From Rubrivivax sp. (lineage in GTDB: Bacteria > Pseudomonadota > Gammaproteobacteria > Burkholderiales > Burkholderiaceae_C), in assembly GCA_021298085.1 (NCBI GenBank), contig JAJTDE010000031.1:1-50239 (forward strand): a stretch of DNA of 50,239 nt, read 5' to 3'. Below the pieces are notes generated by a model, which was not told the DNA's origin, did not search any database, and worked only from the letters and a program-made list of their open reading frames with translations. Position numbers and translations under genes: made by a program. Of the stretch, positions 27,174 through 36,840 are shown piece by piece (position 1 is the stretch's first letter; each line of letters opens with the position of its first letter).

Positions 27174-29541
27174 ACCCGCCACGACCGTCCAACGCGGCGT
27201 TGGCCATCTCTGGGGTCGTCCAGCCGCCACGCTGACAATCGCGGTGGCATCGCTGGTTGTCCTGGTGGTGTCTGCGTTGGGCATTGGGGCCGCCCATGCC
27301 CAGCCCGCTGCGGCCACGGGCACAGACGCGTCAGGCCCCGCACCTCTTCGCGCCGAGCGGCGGCTGCCCGGTGAGCGGCTCATGCTTGATGGCAGCCTGA
27401 GCCACCCTGCCTGGCAGCGCGCCGCGGCCCATACCCGGTTTGTGAAACAGCAGCCTCATCAGGGTGCACCTGTGCCGCAGCAAACGTCGGTGCGTGTGCT
27501 GTTCGACGACAAGGCGCTGTACATCGGCGTCATGGCCTACGACACCCAGCCCGTGCGCATCCGGGACGTGCCAGTGCGCTACGACGGCGTCAACCGCACC
27601 CAGGACTTTGTCGTCGCCTACATCGATGCCATCGGCCTGAAGACATCGGCCCAGTTCTTCCGCGTCAATGCCGCAGGCAGCTTGGCCGATGGCATCCACA
27701 CCGCCGCCGACGACAGCGAAGACTTCTCACCCGACTTCGACTGGGACGCGCGCGTTCTGCGGCACGCCGATGGCTGGAGCACGGTGATGCGCATCCCCTT
27801 GGCGTCGCTCCGGTATGCCAATGCCAACGCCACCGCGAACAGACCCTGGCGCTTCATGCTGGGCCGTCGGCTGCCCCGCGAGCAGTTTCACCTGATGCTC
27901 AGCGTCGACCTGCCGAGGGGTTCGCCCAGCTTCATCGACAGGCTGCAGGCACTGGATGGCGTGACGCTGCCACCACACGCCCAGTTCCTCACCATACGGC
28001 CGAGCCTGACCCTGCGACACAGCCGCGAACGTGCGGGCGCCGCGTCCCCGAACCAGCGCCAAAGTGCACTGGACAGCAGCCTGGACATCAAGTGGCGGCC
28101 CAGCGCGGAATGGGTGATCGACGCGACTGTCAAGCCCGACTTCAGCCAGGTGGCGCTCGACGTGCCGCAGTTGACGGGCAATTCCCGGTTTGCGCTCTTC
28201 CTGCCGGAAAAGCGGCCCTTCTTCTTCGAGTCGGCCGACCTCCTGCGCAGCCCGACCGACGCGCTCTACACCCGCAGCATCACCCAGCCGAGCGCGGGCG
28301 CGCGGGCCACCTGGCGCTCCAGCAGCTGGCAGGGCACGGCGCTGGCCACCAGCGACAAGGGCGGCGGGACGGTGCTGCTGCCAGGCCCCTACGGCACCGA
28401 TGGCGTGCTGCAGCCCGCGTCCAGCGTGCTGGTGGCGCGGCTGCGCCACCCCAGCGCAGCCGCCGACGGTGTGTCCTGGGGTGGTCTGGTCGCGTCGCGC
28501 CGCTACGAACAGGGGCGCGGTGACAACCTGGTGCTGGGGGCCGACACCGAGGCCCGGCTCGGCAACGGCTGGCGACTGCGTGGCCAGGCCTTGCTGTCAC
28601 ACACCACCGCGCTGGCCACGGACGGCGAACTGAGGCTGGGCGAGGCCCAGCAGGGCCACCGCGCCTACCTGTACCTTCAGCACCTGGATGGCGCCTCAGA
28701 AACGTCGGTGACCCTGGACAGCATCAGCCCGCGCTTCCGGCACGACACCGGCTTTGTCAACCAGGCCGGCCTGCACTCCCTGGGCGCCCATCGCACCTGG
28801 AAGTGGGAACGTGTCGGGCCCTTCAACCAGTTCGAGCTGTATGCCGACGTGCGCCACACACAAGCCGCCGACAGCGGCGAGGCGCTGGACCGCTGGGCCC
28901 ACCTGGGCCTGTGGACCAGCGGCGCCCACAACCTTGAGTGGTGGCTGGAGTGGCACCCCTGGTCACTGGCCCGCACCGGGCCGGGGCGCGCCGCACTTCG
29001 CACGCCTCAGCTCGCCAGCGGCCTGGTCTACACACCGGCGCCCTGGTTTCCGCTGCTGGACACCCAACTCACCATCGGCCAACTTCCCGACACCGCGGCC
29101 CACCAGGCACGCGATGGTGGGCGCTGGAGCCTGACAGCCAAGCTGCGGCCCCACACGCGCCTGGAACTCGAACCCAGCCTGTCCAGCCTCTGGTTGGTGG
29201 ACACGCCCATGGGCGCATCGGCAGTGGGAGGGCGCCAGACGCTGTACCGTGAGTCGGCACTCCAGATCCTGGCGGTGTGGCACCTGCGGGCCGATCAGAA
29301 CCTGCGGTTGATCACCCAGCGCCAGCAGCTGATGCGCCGACCGGAGACGGGCATTGCCGAGCAGCGCTTCAGCACCCACGCTGCCTCGTTGACCTGGCAG
29401 TGGCGGCGCAGCGCCGGCACGCAGCTGTTTGTCGGCATCAGCCGTTCGGCCGAGTCGGCCGGCGGGCCACGCAGCACCGAAGCCTTTGTCAAGCTGCAGC
29501 TGGACGCCGACGACGCGCTGAGCGCCTGGCGCAGGCCGTGA
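27145..29541 (+). CDS. DUF5916-domain surface protein with CBM9-like N-terminus
   Basis: Large exported protein (798 aa). A signal peptide ends near GIGAAHAQPA (about residue 54). A carbohydrate-binding-module-9-like domain at about 70-240 shows LDGSLSHPAWQRAA, VRVLFDDKALYIGVMAYD and RIPLASLRY. The DUF5916 part follows (FLPEKRPFFFESADLL near 360), and the rest is beta-strand-rich, consistent with an outer-membrane barrel. The function of DUF5916 is not established. The start is ATG at 27145, inside the GST gene; a TTG at 27133 is also possible. A hairpin and then an RND efflux pair follow. Confidence 0.85.
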   Translation: MNLTEANANEPATTVQRGVGHLWGRPAATLTIAVASLVVLVVSALGIGAAHAQPAAATGTDASGPAPLRAERRLPGERLMLDGSLSHPAWQRAAAHTRFVKQQPHQGAPVPQQTSVRVLFDDKALYIGVMAYDTQPVRIRDVPVRYDGVNRTQDFVVAYIDAIGLKTSAQFFRVNAAGSLADGIHTAADDSEDFSPDFDWDARVLRHADGWSTVMRIPLASLRYANANATANRPWRFMLGRRLPREQFHLMLSVDLPRGSPSFIDRLQALDGVTLPPHAQFLTIRPSLTLRHSRERAGAASPNQRQSALDSSLDIKWRPSAEWVIDATVKPDFSQVALDVPQLTGNSRFALFLPEKRPFFFESADLLRSPTDALYTRSITQPSAGARATWRSSSWQGTALATSDKGGGTVLLPGPYGTDGVLQPASSVLVARLRHPSAAADGVSWGGLVASRRYEQGRGDNLVLGADTEARLGNGWRLRGQALLSHTTALATDGELRLGEAQQGHRAYLYLQHLDGASETSVTLDSISPRFRHDTGFVNQAGLHSLGAHRTWKWERVGPFNQFELYADVRHTQAADSGEALDRWAHLGLWTSGAHNLEWWLEWHPWSLARTGPGRAALRTPQLASGLVYTPAPWFPLLDTQLTIGQLPDTAAHQARDGGRWSLTAKLRPHTRLELEPSLSSLWLVDTPMGASAVGGRQTLYRESALQILAVWHLRADQNLRLITQRQQLMRRPETGIAEQRFSTHAASLTWQWRRSAGTQLFVGISRSAESAGGPRSTEAFVKLQLDADDALSAWRRP

Positions 29542-29546
29542 GGCCG

Positions 29547-29565
29547 AGCCCCTGTCGAAGGGGCT
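29547..29565 (+). terminator. Hairpin between DUF5916 gene and RND adaptor
   Basis: AGCCCCT (29547-29553) and AGGGGCT (29559-29565) form a perfect 7-bp stem with loop GTCGA, 5 nt after the stop. There is no U-tract. It may attenuate read-through, or it may belong to an interspersed repeat family. Confidence 0.45.
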
Positions 29566-29600
29566 ATCCTGCCGACACCCGTGAACCGCTGAACCCTGCC

Positions 29601-30821
29601 ATGCCCCTTTCCGCACGTGCCCCACGCCCTCTTGCCCTGGCTGCCGCCCTGGGCGCTGGCCTGTTACTGGCCTTCAGCCTGGCCGGCTGCGGCAAGGCAC
29701 CACCGGCCTCAGGCGCAGCGCCTGACGGCGCCAAGTCGGCGGCGGAATCACCCAGCCTGTTCATCGCGCCCGAAGACCTTTTGCTGGTGCAGCCCGCGCA
29801 GCGCGCACAAGGGCCTGTGGTCAGCGGCTCGGTGCAACCCGCCCGGCGCGCAGACCTCCGGGCTGAACTGGGTGCGGTGGTGGTGCAGGTGCTCAAGGAC
29901 AACGGCGAGACCGTGCGGGCGGGCGAACTGCTGATGCGCCTGGACGACACGTCCATCCGGGACGCGCTGACATCCGCACAGGAGTCCTTGCGCGTGGCCA
30001 CCCAAGGGCTGGAGCAGGCCGAACGCAACCTGCAGCGCCTGAACGCTTTGCGCGAGCAGGGCATGGTGTCGGCGCAGGCGCTCGAAGACGCGCAGCTGCG
30101 TCGCCAGCAGGCATTGGGTGACCAGGTCGCCGCCAAGTCGCGCGTGGTCAGCGCCCAGCAGCAACAGTCGCGCACCGCCGTGCGTGCGCCGTTTGACGGC
30201 GTGGTCGGCGAACGGCGGGCATCGGTGGGTGATACGGTTCAGGTGGGTCGCGAGCTGGTCAAGGTGATGGACCCGCGCACCATGCGCTTCGAGGGCCTGG
30301 TCTCGGCTGACCGCCTTCAGGAACTCAAGCTCGGCCAGCCAGTGGCCTTCCGCATCAACGGGTTCTCTGACCGGCGCTTCGCTGGCACGCTTCAGCGCAT
30401 CGATTCCAGCGTCAACGCCACGACGCGCCAGGTGGCCGTGTGGGTCAGCTTCAACGACCCCCGCGGCGCACCTGCGGTGGCCGGGCTGTTTGCCGAAGGC
30501 CGCATCGAGACCGGGACGGCGCAGGTATTGAGCGTGCCGGAATCGGCCCTGCACCGCCAGGGTGACAGCGGGCACGCCTGGCGCCTGGACGCGTCGCGGC
30601 TGCAGAAGGTGGCCGTCAAGCTGGGCGAGCGGGACCCCCGCAGCGGCGAGTGGCCGGTGCTCAGCGGCCTGAAGGCCGGCGACCGCATCCTGCGCAACCC
30701 TGGCAGCAACCTCACCGATGGCCAGCCTTTCCGCCTGACAGCGCCAGCAGCGGCGGACCTGGCTGCGTCGGCCGCGTCAGCAGCCACGGTGACGCGGCCC
30801 GCCGCGGCGGCGTCGCGCTGA
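29601..30821 (+). CDS. RND efflux periplasmic adaptor subunit (lipoprotein)
   Basis: Membrane fusion protein (406 aa) linking the inner-membrane RND pump to an outer-membrane channel. A lipoprotein signal ends in FSLAGC with the lipidated Cys at residue 30. The biotinyl-lipoyl-like halves (ADLRAELGAVVVQVLKDNGE and RTAVRAPFDGVVGERRASVG) flank an alpha-hairpin of about 80 residues rich in Gln/Leu/Arg. A beta-barrel domain (FEGLVSADRLQELKLGQPV) and the membrane-proximal domain follow; the last 25 residues are Ala-rich. The permease starts 19 bp downstream. Confidence 0.93.
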   Translation: MPLSARAPRPLALAAALGAGLLLAFSLAGCGKAPPASGAAPDGAKSAAESPSLFIAPEDLLLVQPAQRAQGPVVSGSVQPARRADLRAELGAVVVQVLKDNGETVRAGELLMRLDDTSIRDALTSAQESLRVATQGLEQAERNLQRLNALREQGMVSAQALEDAQLRRQQALGDQVAAKSRVVSAQQQQSRTAVRAPFDGVVGERRASVGDTVQVGRELVKVMDPRTMRFEGLVSADRLQELKLGQPVAFRINGFSDRRFAGTLQRIDSSVNATTRQVAVWVSFNDPRGAPAVAGLFAEGRIETGTAQVLSVPESALHRQGDSGHAWRLDASRLQKVAVKLGERDPRSGEWPVLSGLKAGDRILRNPGSNLTDGQPFRLTAPAAADLAASAASAATVTRPAAAASR

Positions 30822-30840
30822 ACGGCCGGGGAACGCGTCC

Positions 30841-33800
30841 ATGGTCCTCTCGGAATTCAGCATCAAGCGCCCGGTGGCGATGGTGGTCATCATCCTGGGC
30901 CTGATGGCCCTGGGTCTGCTGGCCCTGTCCAAGCTGCGGGTCAACCAGTTTCCCGACATCGACCAGCCGTTGCTGGTGGTCAGCATTCCTTACCCAGGCG
31001 CCAGCCCGGAAACGGTCGAGCGGGAGGTGGTCAACCGCATCGAAAAGTCGCTGCAGGGCATTCCTGGCGTCTACCAGGTGCGTGCCACCGCCAGCGAAGG
31101 CAATGCCCAGCTGGTGATCCTCTTCAACTTCGGCAAGGACATGGTGGTCGCCTCTGACGAGGTGCGCAACGCCATCGCGTCGGTGCGCTTCAAGCTGCCG
31201 CTGGAGATGCGGGAACCCGTGCTGCAGCGGCTCGACCCGAGCGCGCAGCCCATCATGCAGATGGCGCTGTCATCGGCCACGCTCAGCCATGCGGAGATCT
31301 CGCGACTGGCTGAAGACCAGCTCGCCGAACGTTTCAGGGCCCTGCCGGGTGTGGCCGCCGTCACGGTCAACGGCGCGCTCAAGCGAGAGCTGTCGGTGTT
31401 GCTGCGCTCGGAGAAGCTGCGCGAGAACGAGGTGTCGGTCACCGAGGTGGTGGCAGCCCTGCGGGCCCAGAACACCACCGCGCCGGTCGGGAAGGTGCGC
31501 GGCACCCTGCAGGACCAGAGCATCCGCCTGGTCGGCCGCATCGAGAGCGTGCAGGAGTTTGGCCAGATCGTCGTCAAGCGCCGGGGCGACCAGCTCGTGC
31601 GCCTGGCCCAGGTGGCCGAGGTGCGCGACGGCTTTGCCGAGATGGGCAGTGTCTCGTTGCGCAATGGCAACCCCAACGTGGGCATCTTCGTGACCCGCAG
31701 CACCGACGCCAGCACCGTGACCGTGGCCGACGAGGTGCGGCAGCTTGTCCAGAACGTTCACCAGGAGCTTCAGGCGCAGCACGGGCCGGGCACCGACTTT
31801 CTCGTGACACGGGATGGCGGGCAGGACGCCGAGAACAGCCTCGACAACGTCACCCACGCACTGGTGTTCGGCGCCGGCCTGACCATCTTTGTGGTCTATG
31901 TCTTCCTGAATTCATGGCGATCCACGCTGATCACCGCGCTGTCGCTGCCCACCTCGGTGGTGGCCTCTTTCATCGCTGTCTGGCTGTGCGGATTCACGCT
32001 CAACTTCATGAGCCTTCTGGGCCTGGCGCTGGCCATCGGGGTGCTCATCGACGACGCCATCGTGGTGCGCGAGAACATCGTGCGGCACATGGAGATGGGC
32101 GCTGACCGCATGACCGCAGCCCGTGTGGGCACCGCCGAGATCGGCCTTGCCGTGGCCGCCACCACCTTCTCCATCGTGGCTGTGTTTGTGCCGGTGGCCT
32201 TCATGCCGGGTGTTGCGGGCGAGTGGTTCAGGCCCTTCGGCCTGACCGTGGTGGCCAGCGTCATTGTCAGCCTGTTCATCAGCTTCACGCTGGACCCGAT
32301 GCTCAGCGCCTACTGGGGAGACCCCGTCGGCCACCACCATGCCCCCAAGCGCGGCATCAGCCTGTGGCTGCAGCGCTTCAACCATTGGTTTGACCATCAG
32401 GCGGACCGTTATGGCCGCATCATCAACTGGGCGCTGCACCACCGCAAGTGGATGGCCCTGTTTGCCGTGCTGAGCCTGGTGGGGGCGATCGCGATCCACC
32501 TGAAGTTTGGCGGCTCGAGCTTCCTGCCGGCCACCGATGGCAATACGCTGCTGGTGGAGGTGCGTACGCCGGCCAGCGCCAGCCTGGAAGGTGCGCGGCT
32601 GAAGGTGGAAGCCGCCGCTGCGCTGGCGAGAACCCTGCCCGAGACCCGCGCCACCAACAGTTCGGTCAATGTGTCTGGCGGGCGTGTGTTCATCGACATC
32701 GGACGGAGCACCGAACGCCGCCGCACCGCCGCACAGATCGCGGCCGATCTGCGCAAGCTCACCAACCGTCTGGTCGGCGCCGAGTATGTGGTGCTGGACG
32801 ACCTCAACGGCGGGGCGCAGAAGCCGGTGCAGATCCGCTTCAGCGGGCCTGACTCGCGCCAGCTTCTCGAGATCACGCAAGCCTTTATGGTCAAGCTGCG
32901 CGAGGTACCCGGTGCCGTGGACGTGGGCCTGTCGGAACAGGACCCACAGGACGAACTGCGCATCGAACTCGACCGCAGCCTGGCCAATGCGCTGGGCATC
33001 TCGGTGGGCGATGCCGCCCAGGCGCTGCGCGTGGCCTTTGCCGGCGTGGAAGCTGGCGATTGGGTGGACCCGGGCGGCGAGACGCGTGATGTCGCGGTGC
33101 GACTGCACCCTGAAGACCGCATCTCGGCGTCCAACATCGAACAACTGCCCATCACGGTGGCCGGCAGCAACCGACTGGTGCCGCTGGACCAGATCGCCAG
33201 CATCAGCATGGGCAAGGGGCCTTCGCGCATCCAGCACGTTGACGGCAAACGCACCATCTCGGTAGCGGCGAACGCCCAGGGCCGCGCGCCAGGGGAAGTC
33301 ACGGCCGATGCGCTGAAGATTGCGCGGGCGATGAGCTTCCCGCCGGGTTATGGCCTGGAGCTGGCCGGCGCGTCCCGAGACCAGCAGGAAGTCTTCCGCG
33401 AGATGAGCATCGCGCTGGTCAGCGGCATCGCGCTGATGTACCTGATCCTGGTGATGCAGTTTGGCAGCTTCAGCGCGCCCATCGGCGTGATGCTCAGCCT
33501 GCCCCTGAGCCTGATTGGTGTGGTGCTGGCGCTGGTGCTGACACGCAGTACGCTCAACCTGATGAGCTTCATCGGGGTGATCATGCTGATGGGCCTGGTG
33601 GCCAAGAATGCCATCCTGCTGCTGGACGCGGCCCGCAGCCAGGAGGCGGCCGGCATGAACCGCGAGGAGGCCCTGGTGATGGCCGGCAAGAAGCGCCTGC
33701 GGCCCATCATGATGACCACCTTTGCGCTGATCGCCGGGATGATCCCAATGGCCATTGGTGTCGGCGAAGGTGGGGAGTTCTACCGGCCCATGGCGGTGGC

Positions 33801-33936
33801 CATCATCGGCGGCACCATCACCGGGACGCTGCTGACGCTGCTCGTCATCCCCAGCTTCTACGACAGCATCGAGACCACACGCGACAAGCTGGCTGGGTGG
33901 CTCTCGCGATGGCGTGGCCCGTCGAAGCGGCCATGA
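30841..33936 (+). CDS. RND efflux pump inner-membrane permease (HAE1/AcrB type)
   Basis: Proton-driven drug or solvent exporter (1031 aa, normal length). It starts [19 protein letters not shown] with the first membrane helix. The proton-relay residues are in place: Asp404-Asp405 in [13 protein letters not shown] and Lys922 in [13 protein letters not shown]. Two large periplasmic loops and the [17 protein letters not shown] helix are as expected. The adaptor is directly upstream. No outer-membrane factor gene is adjacent; a TolC-like protein encoded elsewhere would be needed. The substrate is unknown. Confidence 0.95.
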   Translation: MVLSEFSIKRPVAMVVIILGLMALGLLALSKLRVNQFPDIDQPLLVVSIPYPGASPETVEREVVNRIEKSLQGIPGVYQVRATASEGNAQLVILFNFGKDMVVASDEVRNAIASVRFKLPLEMREPVLQRLDPSAQPIMQMALSSATLSHAEISRLAEDQLAERFRALPGVAAVTVNGALKRELSVLLRSEKLRENEVSVTEVVAALRAQNTTAPVGKVRGTLQDQSIRLVGRIESVQEFGQIVVKRRGDQLVRLAQVAEVRDGFAEMGSVSLRNGNPNVGIFVTRSTDASTVTVADEVRQLVQNVHQELQAQHGPGTDFLVTRDGGQDAENSLDNVTHALVFGAGLTIFVVYVFLNSWRSTLITALSLPTSVVASFIAVWLCGFTLNFMSLLGLALAIGVLIDDAIVVRENIVRHMEMGADRMTAARVGTAEIGLAVAATTFSIVAVFVPVAFMPGVAGEWFRPFGLTVVASVIVSLFISFTLDPMLSAYWGDPVGHHHAPKRGISLWLQRFNHWFDHQADRYGRIINWALHHRKWMALFAVLSLVGAIAIHLKFGGSSFLPATDGNTLLVEVRTPASASLEGARLKVEAAAALARTLPETRATNSSVNVSGGRVFIDIGRSTERRRTAAQIAADLRKLTNRLVGAEYVVLDDLNGGAQKPVQIRFSGPDSRQLLEITQAFMVKLREVPGAVDVGLSEQDPQDELRIELDRSLANALGISVGDAAQALRVAFAGVEAGDWVDPGGETRDVAVRLHPEDRISASNIEQLPITVAGSNRLVPLDQIASISMGKGPSRIQHVDGKRTISVAANAQGRAPGEVTADALKIARAMSFPPGYGLELAGASRDQQEVFREMSIALVSGIALMYLILVMQFGSFSAPIGVMLSLPLSLIGVVLALVLTRSTLNLMSFIGVIMLMGLVAKNAILLLDAARSQEAAGMNREEALVMAGKKRLRPIMMTTFALIAGMIPMAIGVGEGGEFYRPMAVAIIGGTITGTLLTLLVIPSFYDSIETTRDKLAGWLSRWRGPSKRP

Positions 33937-33940
33937 AGGC

Positions 33941-34294
33941 TCAGGAGCCGCGGTAGGTGGCGTGGCTCCAGGGACTGCACAGCAGCGGCACGTGGTAGTT
34001 CCCCTGGACGTCGGCGATGCCGAAGTCGATGGTCACCACGTCCAGGAAGGGCGGTTCGGGCAACGTCACGCCGCGGCCACGGAAGTAGTCGGCCACCCCG
34101 AAAGTCAGGCGCCAGCGGCCGACGGCCATCGCGTGGCTGTCCAGCAGCGGACCGTCACTGCGGCCATCGGCGTTCAGCCTGAGTTCGCGCACCAGCGCGG
34201 TGGCGTCGCCATCGACCCGGTAGAGGCTGACCGCCATGCCAGCGGCCGGGCAGCCGTGAACGGTGTCAAGGACGTGTGTGCTGAGCTTTCCCAT
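33941..34294 (-). CDS. uraH: 5-hydroxyisourate hydrolase (transthyretin-like)
   Basis: Hydrolyses 5-hydroxyisourate to OHCU, the second step after urate oxidation (117 aa). It begins MGKLSTHVLDTVHGCPAAGM with the conserved His, has the internal RWRLTFGVADYF motif, and ends in the diagnostic YRGS. The active-site His, Arg and C-terminal Tyr-Arg-Gly-Ser are all present. It is the second gene of a leftward pair with the N-formylglutamate-amidohydrolase-like gene, 92 bp downstream of it. Its partner activities UraD and PuuE lie on the other strand. It converges on the RND permease gene with a 4 bp gap. Confidence 0.95.
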   Translation of the reverse strand: MGKLSTHVLDTVHGCPAAGMAVSLYRVDGDATALVRELRLNADGRSDGPLLDSHAMAVGRWRLTFGVADYFRGRGVTLPEPPFLDVVTIDFGIADVQGNYHVPLLCSPWSHATYRGS

Positions 34295-34386
34295 GGCAAG
34301 TTCCGGTCAAGGGCCTGTGGTCGGGCCCGAAAATGGTTGATCGGCGGTGACGATACGGTGTCTCACGGTCAACGGGCTGCGGGGCA

Positions 34387-35250
34387 TCAGCCAGCCAACC
34401 GTGACCTCACGTGCAACGCCAAGGCCTGCAGCATCTCGTCCAGCGCACGCTGAAGGCGGTCGAAGCCGGCATGCTTCTGGAGCTGCTCATCCATGTACAG
34501 CGGTCGCCGGACCTCGATCTGCAGCGCGTGCCAGCCGCGCGCGGGCTGGCCTGAGGCGCGGATGATCTCCACGCCCTTGAACGGGTCGTTGCGGGCGACG
34601 CTGTAGCCGCTGTGGCGCAGGCTGTCTTCGATAAGTGCCACGGTGGTCTCATCGGCTGTCGTGCCGTCCAGGTCGCCCAGCACCACATCAGCCAACGGCG
34701 CGTCGGGCAGCCCCAGGCGGCTGCGGCTGTTGTCGGGCATCGAGTGCACGTTCAGGTGCCAGCGCTGCGGCCACTGCGCGGCGGCGTCCAGCGCGTCCTG
34801 CAAGGCGGCGTGGTACGGGCGCCAGCAGGTGTCAATGCGCCGCTGCACTTCCTCAACCGACAGGCTGCGCCGGTACAGGGGCTGGCCAGCCATCAGTCGC
34901 CAGACCAGCCCGGCACCCAACTCGGTCTTGCGGCTGGGCGAGACCACCCCTGGCCAGGGCTGCGACAGCAGTTCCTCGTCGATGTCGTGCAGGCTGCGGT
35001 TGGGGTCGATGTAGGCCCGAGGAAATTCCGCCGCGATGAGGGTGGCGCCGTGCTCGGGAGCGCTGGCGTAGAGCTCGTGCACCCAGGTGTCTTCAGCTTG
35101 CCGCAGCGCCAGCCCCTGCAAGGCCGCGTCGAAGTCAGCGGGGTAGCGCGTGCCGCTGTGAGGGGAGTCGACGACGATGGGCAGCGCGGCACGTCGGGGC
35201 GGGGTTACGCTGACAATGGTGGGCTCAGGGGCAGGTTCGGGGGCAATCAC
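34387..35250 (-). CDS. N-formylglutamate amidohydrolase family protein
   Basis: Zinc-dependent deformylase-like protein (287 aa). Family motifs in order: IVVDSPHSGTRYPADF, then EFPRAYIDPNRSLHDID, WHLNVHSMPDN with the metal-binding His, and GWHALQIEVRRPLYMDE. The usual reaction is N-formylglutamate to glutamate plus formate (histidine route), but no hut genes are near; the neighbours are ureide genes. A GTG start at 35250 is chosen because AGGAGAG lies 7 nt upstream; an ATG at 35292 without a good Shine-Dalgarno is the alternative. It is divergent from puuE, sharing a 121 bp control region. Confidence 0.85.
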   Translation of the reverse strand: MIAPEPAPEPTIVSVTPPRRAALPIVVDSPHSGTRYPADFDAALQGLALRQAEDTWVHELYASAPEHGATLIAAEFPRAYIDPNRSLHDIDEELLSQPWPGVVSPSRKTELGAGLVWRLMAGQPLYRRSLSVEEVQRRIDTCWRPYHAALQDALDAAAQWPQRWHLNVHSMPDNSRSRLGLPDAPLADVVLGDLDGTTADETTVALIEDSLRHSGYSVARNDPFKGVEIIRASGQPARGWHALQIEVRRPLYMDEQLQKHAGFDRLQRALDEMLQALALHVRSRLAG

Positions 35251-35371
35251 GGCTCGTCTCTCCTGGTGCTGATGCAGTGTAATCAGCCCCATGCCGCGTC
35301 TCGGGACGACTGCCGCCCCTCTGAAGATCACCCCGCACCAACCCGGTCCACCTCGCACCATCTGAAGCCCG

Positions 35372-36370
35372 ATGACCGCAGCACACTCTCCGCAGCCAAC
35401 CTACCCGCGTGACCTGGCCGGATACGGCCGCCAGCCGCCGCATGCCCAGTGGCCCGGCCAGGCCCGTGTGGCGGTGCAGTTTGTGCTGAACTTCGAGGAG
35501 GGTGGCGAAAACTCGGTGCTGCACGGCGACGCCGGCAGCGAGCAGTTCCTGTCCGAGATGTTCAACCCGGCCTCCTACCCGGCGCGCCACCTGAGCATGG
35601 AGAGCGTCTACGAATACGGATCCCGGGTGGGCGTGTGGCGCATCCTGCGGGAGTTTGAACGCCGCCAGCTGCCCTTGACCGTCTTTGGCGTGGGCATGGC
35701 GCTCGAACGCTGCCCGGAGGTCAGCGCCGCCTTCATGGAACTGGGGCACGAGATTGCCAGCCACGGCTGGCGCTGGATCCACTACCAGAACCTGGACGAA
35801 GCCACGGAGCGCGAGCACCTGGAGCGCGCCATGGAAAGCCTGGAGAAGCTGGCCGGCCCACGTTCCAGCACCTGGGACAGCCAGGGTGGCAGCATCCACG
35901 GCCTGGGCTGGTACACCGGGCGCGACAGCCCCAATACCCGCCGGCTGGTCGCGGAACACGGTGGCTTTGCCTACGACAGCGACTACTACGGCGACGACCT
36001 GCCCTTCTGGCTGAACGTCAGGAAGAGCGACGGCCTGTCAGCGCCGCATCTGGTGGTGCCCTACACGCTGGACTGCAACGACATGCGCTTTGCACTTCCG
36101 CAGGGCTACAGCCATGGCGACCCGTTCTTCCAGTACCTGCGCGATGCCTTCGACGTGCACTATGCCGAAGGCGAGACCCAGCCCTCGATGATGAGCATCG
36201 GCATCCACTGCCGGCTGCTCGGGCGTCCCGGCCGGATGCGCGCGCTGCAGCACTTCCTCGACCACGTCCAGCGCCACGACCGCGTCTGGATCACCCGTCG
36301 CATCGACATCGCGCGCCATTGGCGCGAGGTCCACCCCTACCAGGCTGACCAGGCCTTTGACTGGGTCTGA
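35372..36370 (+). CDS. puuE: Allantoinase PuuE (polysaccharide-deacetylase fold)
   Basis: Cofactor-light allantoinase (332 aa) opening the hydantoin ring of allantoin to allantoate. It belongs to the NodB/polysaccharide deacetylase superfamily. The family pattern is YPRDLAGYGRQPPHAQWPGQ, then VAVQFVLNFEEGGENSVLHG and EIASHGWRWIHYQN. YDSDYYGDDLPFW and IGIHCRLLGRPGRMRALQHF follow. It is distinct from the unrelated AllB amidohydrolases. First gene of a rightward ureide operon, 68 bp before the small unknown gene. Confidence 0.95.
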   Translation: MTAAHSPQPTYPRDLAGYGRQPPHAQWPGQARVAVQFVLNFEEGGENSVLHGDAGSEQFLSEMFNPASYPARHLSMESVYEYGSRVGVWRILREFERRQLPLTVFGVGMALERCPEVSAAFMELGHEIASHGWRWIHYQNLDEATEREHLERAMESLEKLAGPRSSTWDSQGGSIHGLGWYTGRDSPNTRRLVAEHGGFAYDSDYYGDDLPFWLNVRKSDGLSAPHLVVPYTLDCNDMRFALPQGYSHGDPFFQYLRDAFDVHYAEGETQPSMMSIGIHCRLLGRPGRMRALQHFLDHVQRHDRVWITRRIDIARHWREVHPYQADQAFDWV

Positions 36371-36438
36371 ACCCGCGCGGCCAGGCCACCGTTGCGGATG
36401 CCTGTGCTGTCCCTTGAGCCACCACCCCTTGTTGTCGC

Positions 36439-36840
36439 ATGGCACTCGCCGCTGAAATTGTCATCCTGCTGTCGGTCGGAAGCTTCCAGGCCTTGCTGCC
36501 CCAGGCGCCCAAGGCCACCGGCACCTCACCCAGCTTCCCGGACACCGCGGCCGGCGTGACACAGTTCGTTCAGTGGGTCAGGCCCATCCTGGGTGAACCC
36601 AAGTTCAACCAGCCGCCCACACGGGTCTGCGTCGTCGGTGCCGTGCCATTCAGCGAAGGCACGGTGCTGTACCTGCCAGAACCGCTGTGGCTATCGCGCC
36701 AACCACTGCGCCAGCTGGAACCTTACTCGGCCAGCTTTCACTACGTCGAACTGCCCGCCCCGGGCGCCAAGGCACCCGCGCCGAGAACCCTGCGCGACGC
36801 TGGCCACCTCTGCGCCCAAGAATGGAAGAAAAAGCCATGA
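36439..36840 (+). CDS. Unknown 133-residue protein in the ureide operon
   Basis: Not recognised. The N-terminus is hydrophobic (MALAAEIVILLSVGSFQALL) and could be a weak signal or membrane anchor. The middle (QFVQWVRPILGEPKFNQP) and ARVCVVGAVPFSEG-like strand pattern look foldable, and the end is Pro/Ala-rich. The gene sits between puuE and the uraD-allC fusion and its stop overlaps the next ATG by 4 bp (ATGA). It is therefore almost certainly translated in step with the pathway enzymes. Base composition matches its neighbours. A secreted or accessory role is only a guess. Confidence 0.7.
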   Translation: MALAAEIVILLSVGSFQALLPQAPKATGTSPSFPDTAAGVTQFVQWVRPILGEPKFNQPPTRVCVVGAVPFSEGTVLYLPEPLWLSRQPLRQLEPYSASFHYVELPAPGAKAPAPRTLRDAGHLCAQEWKKKP

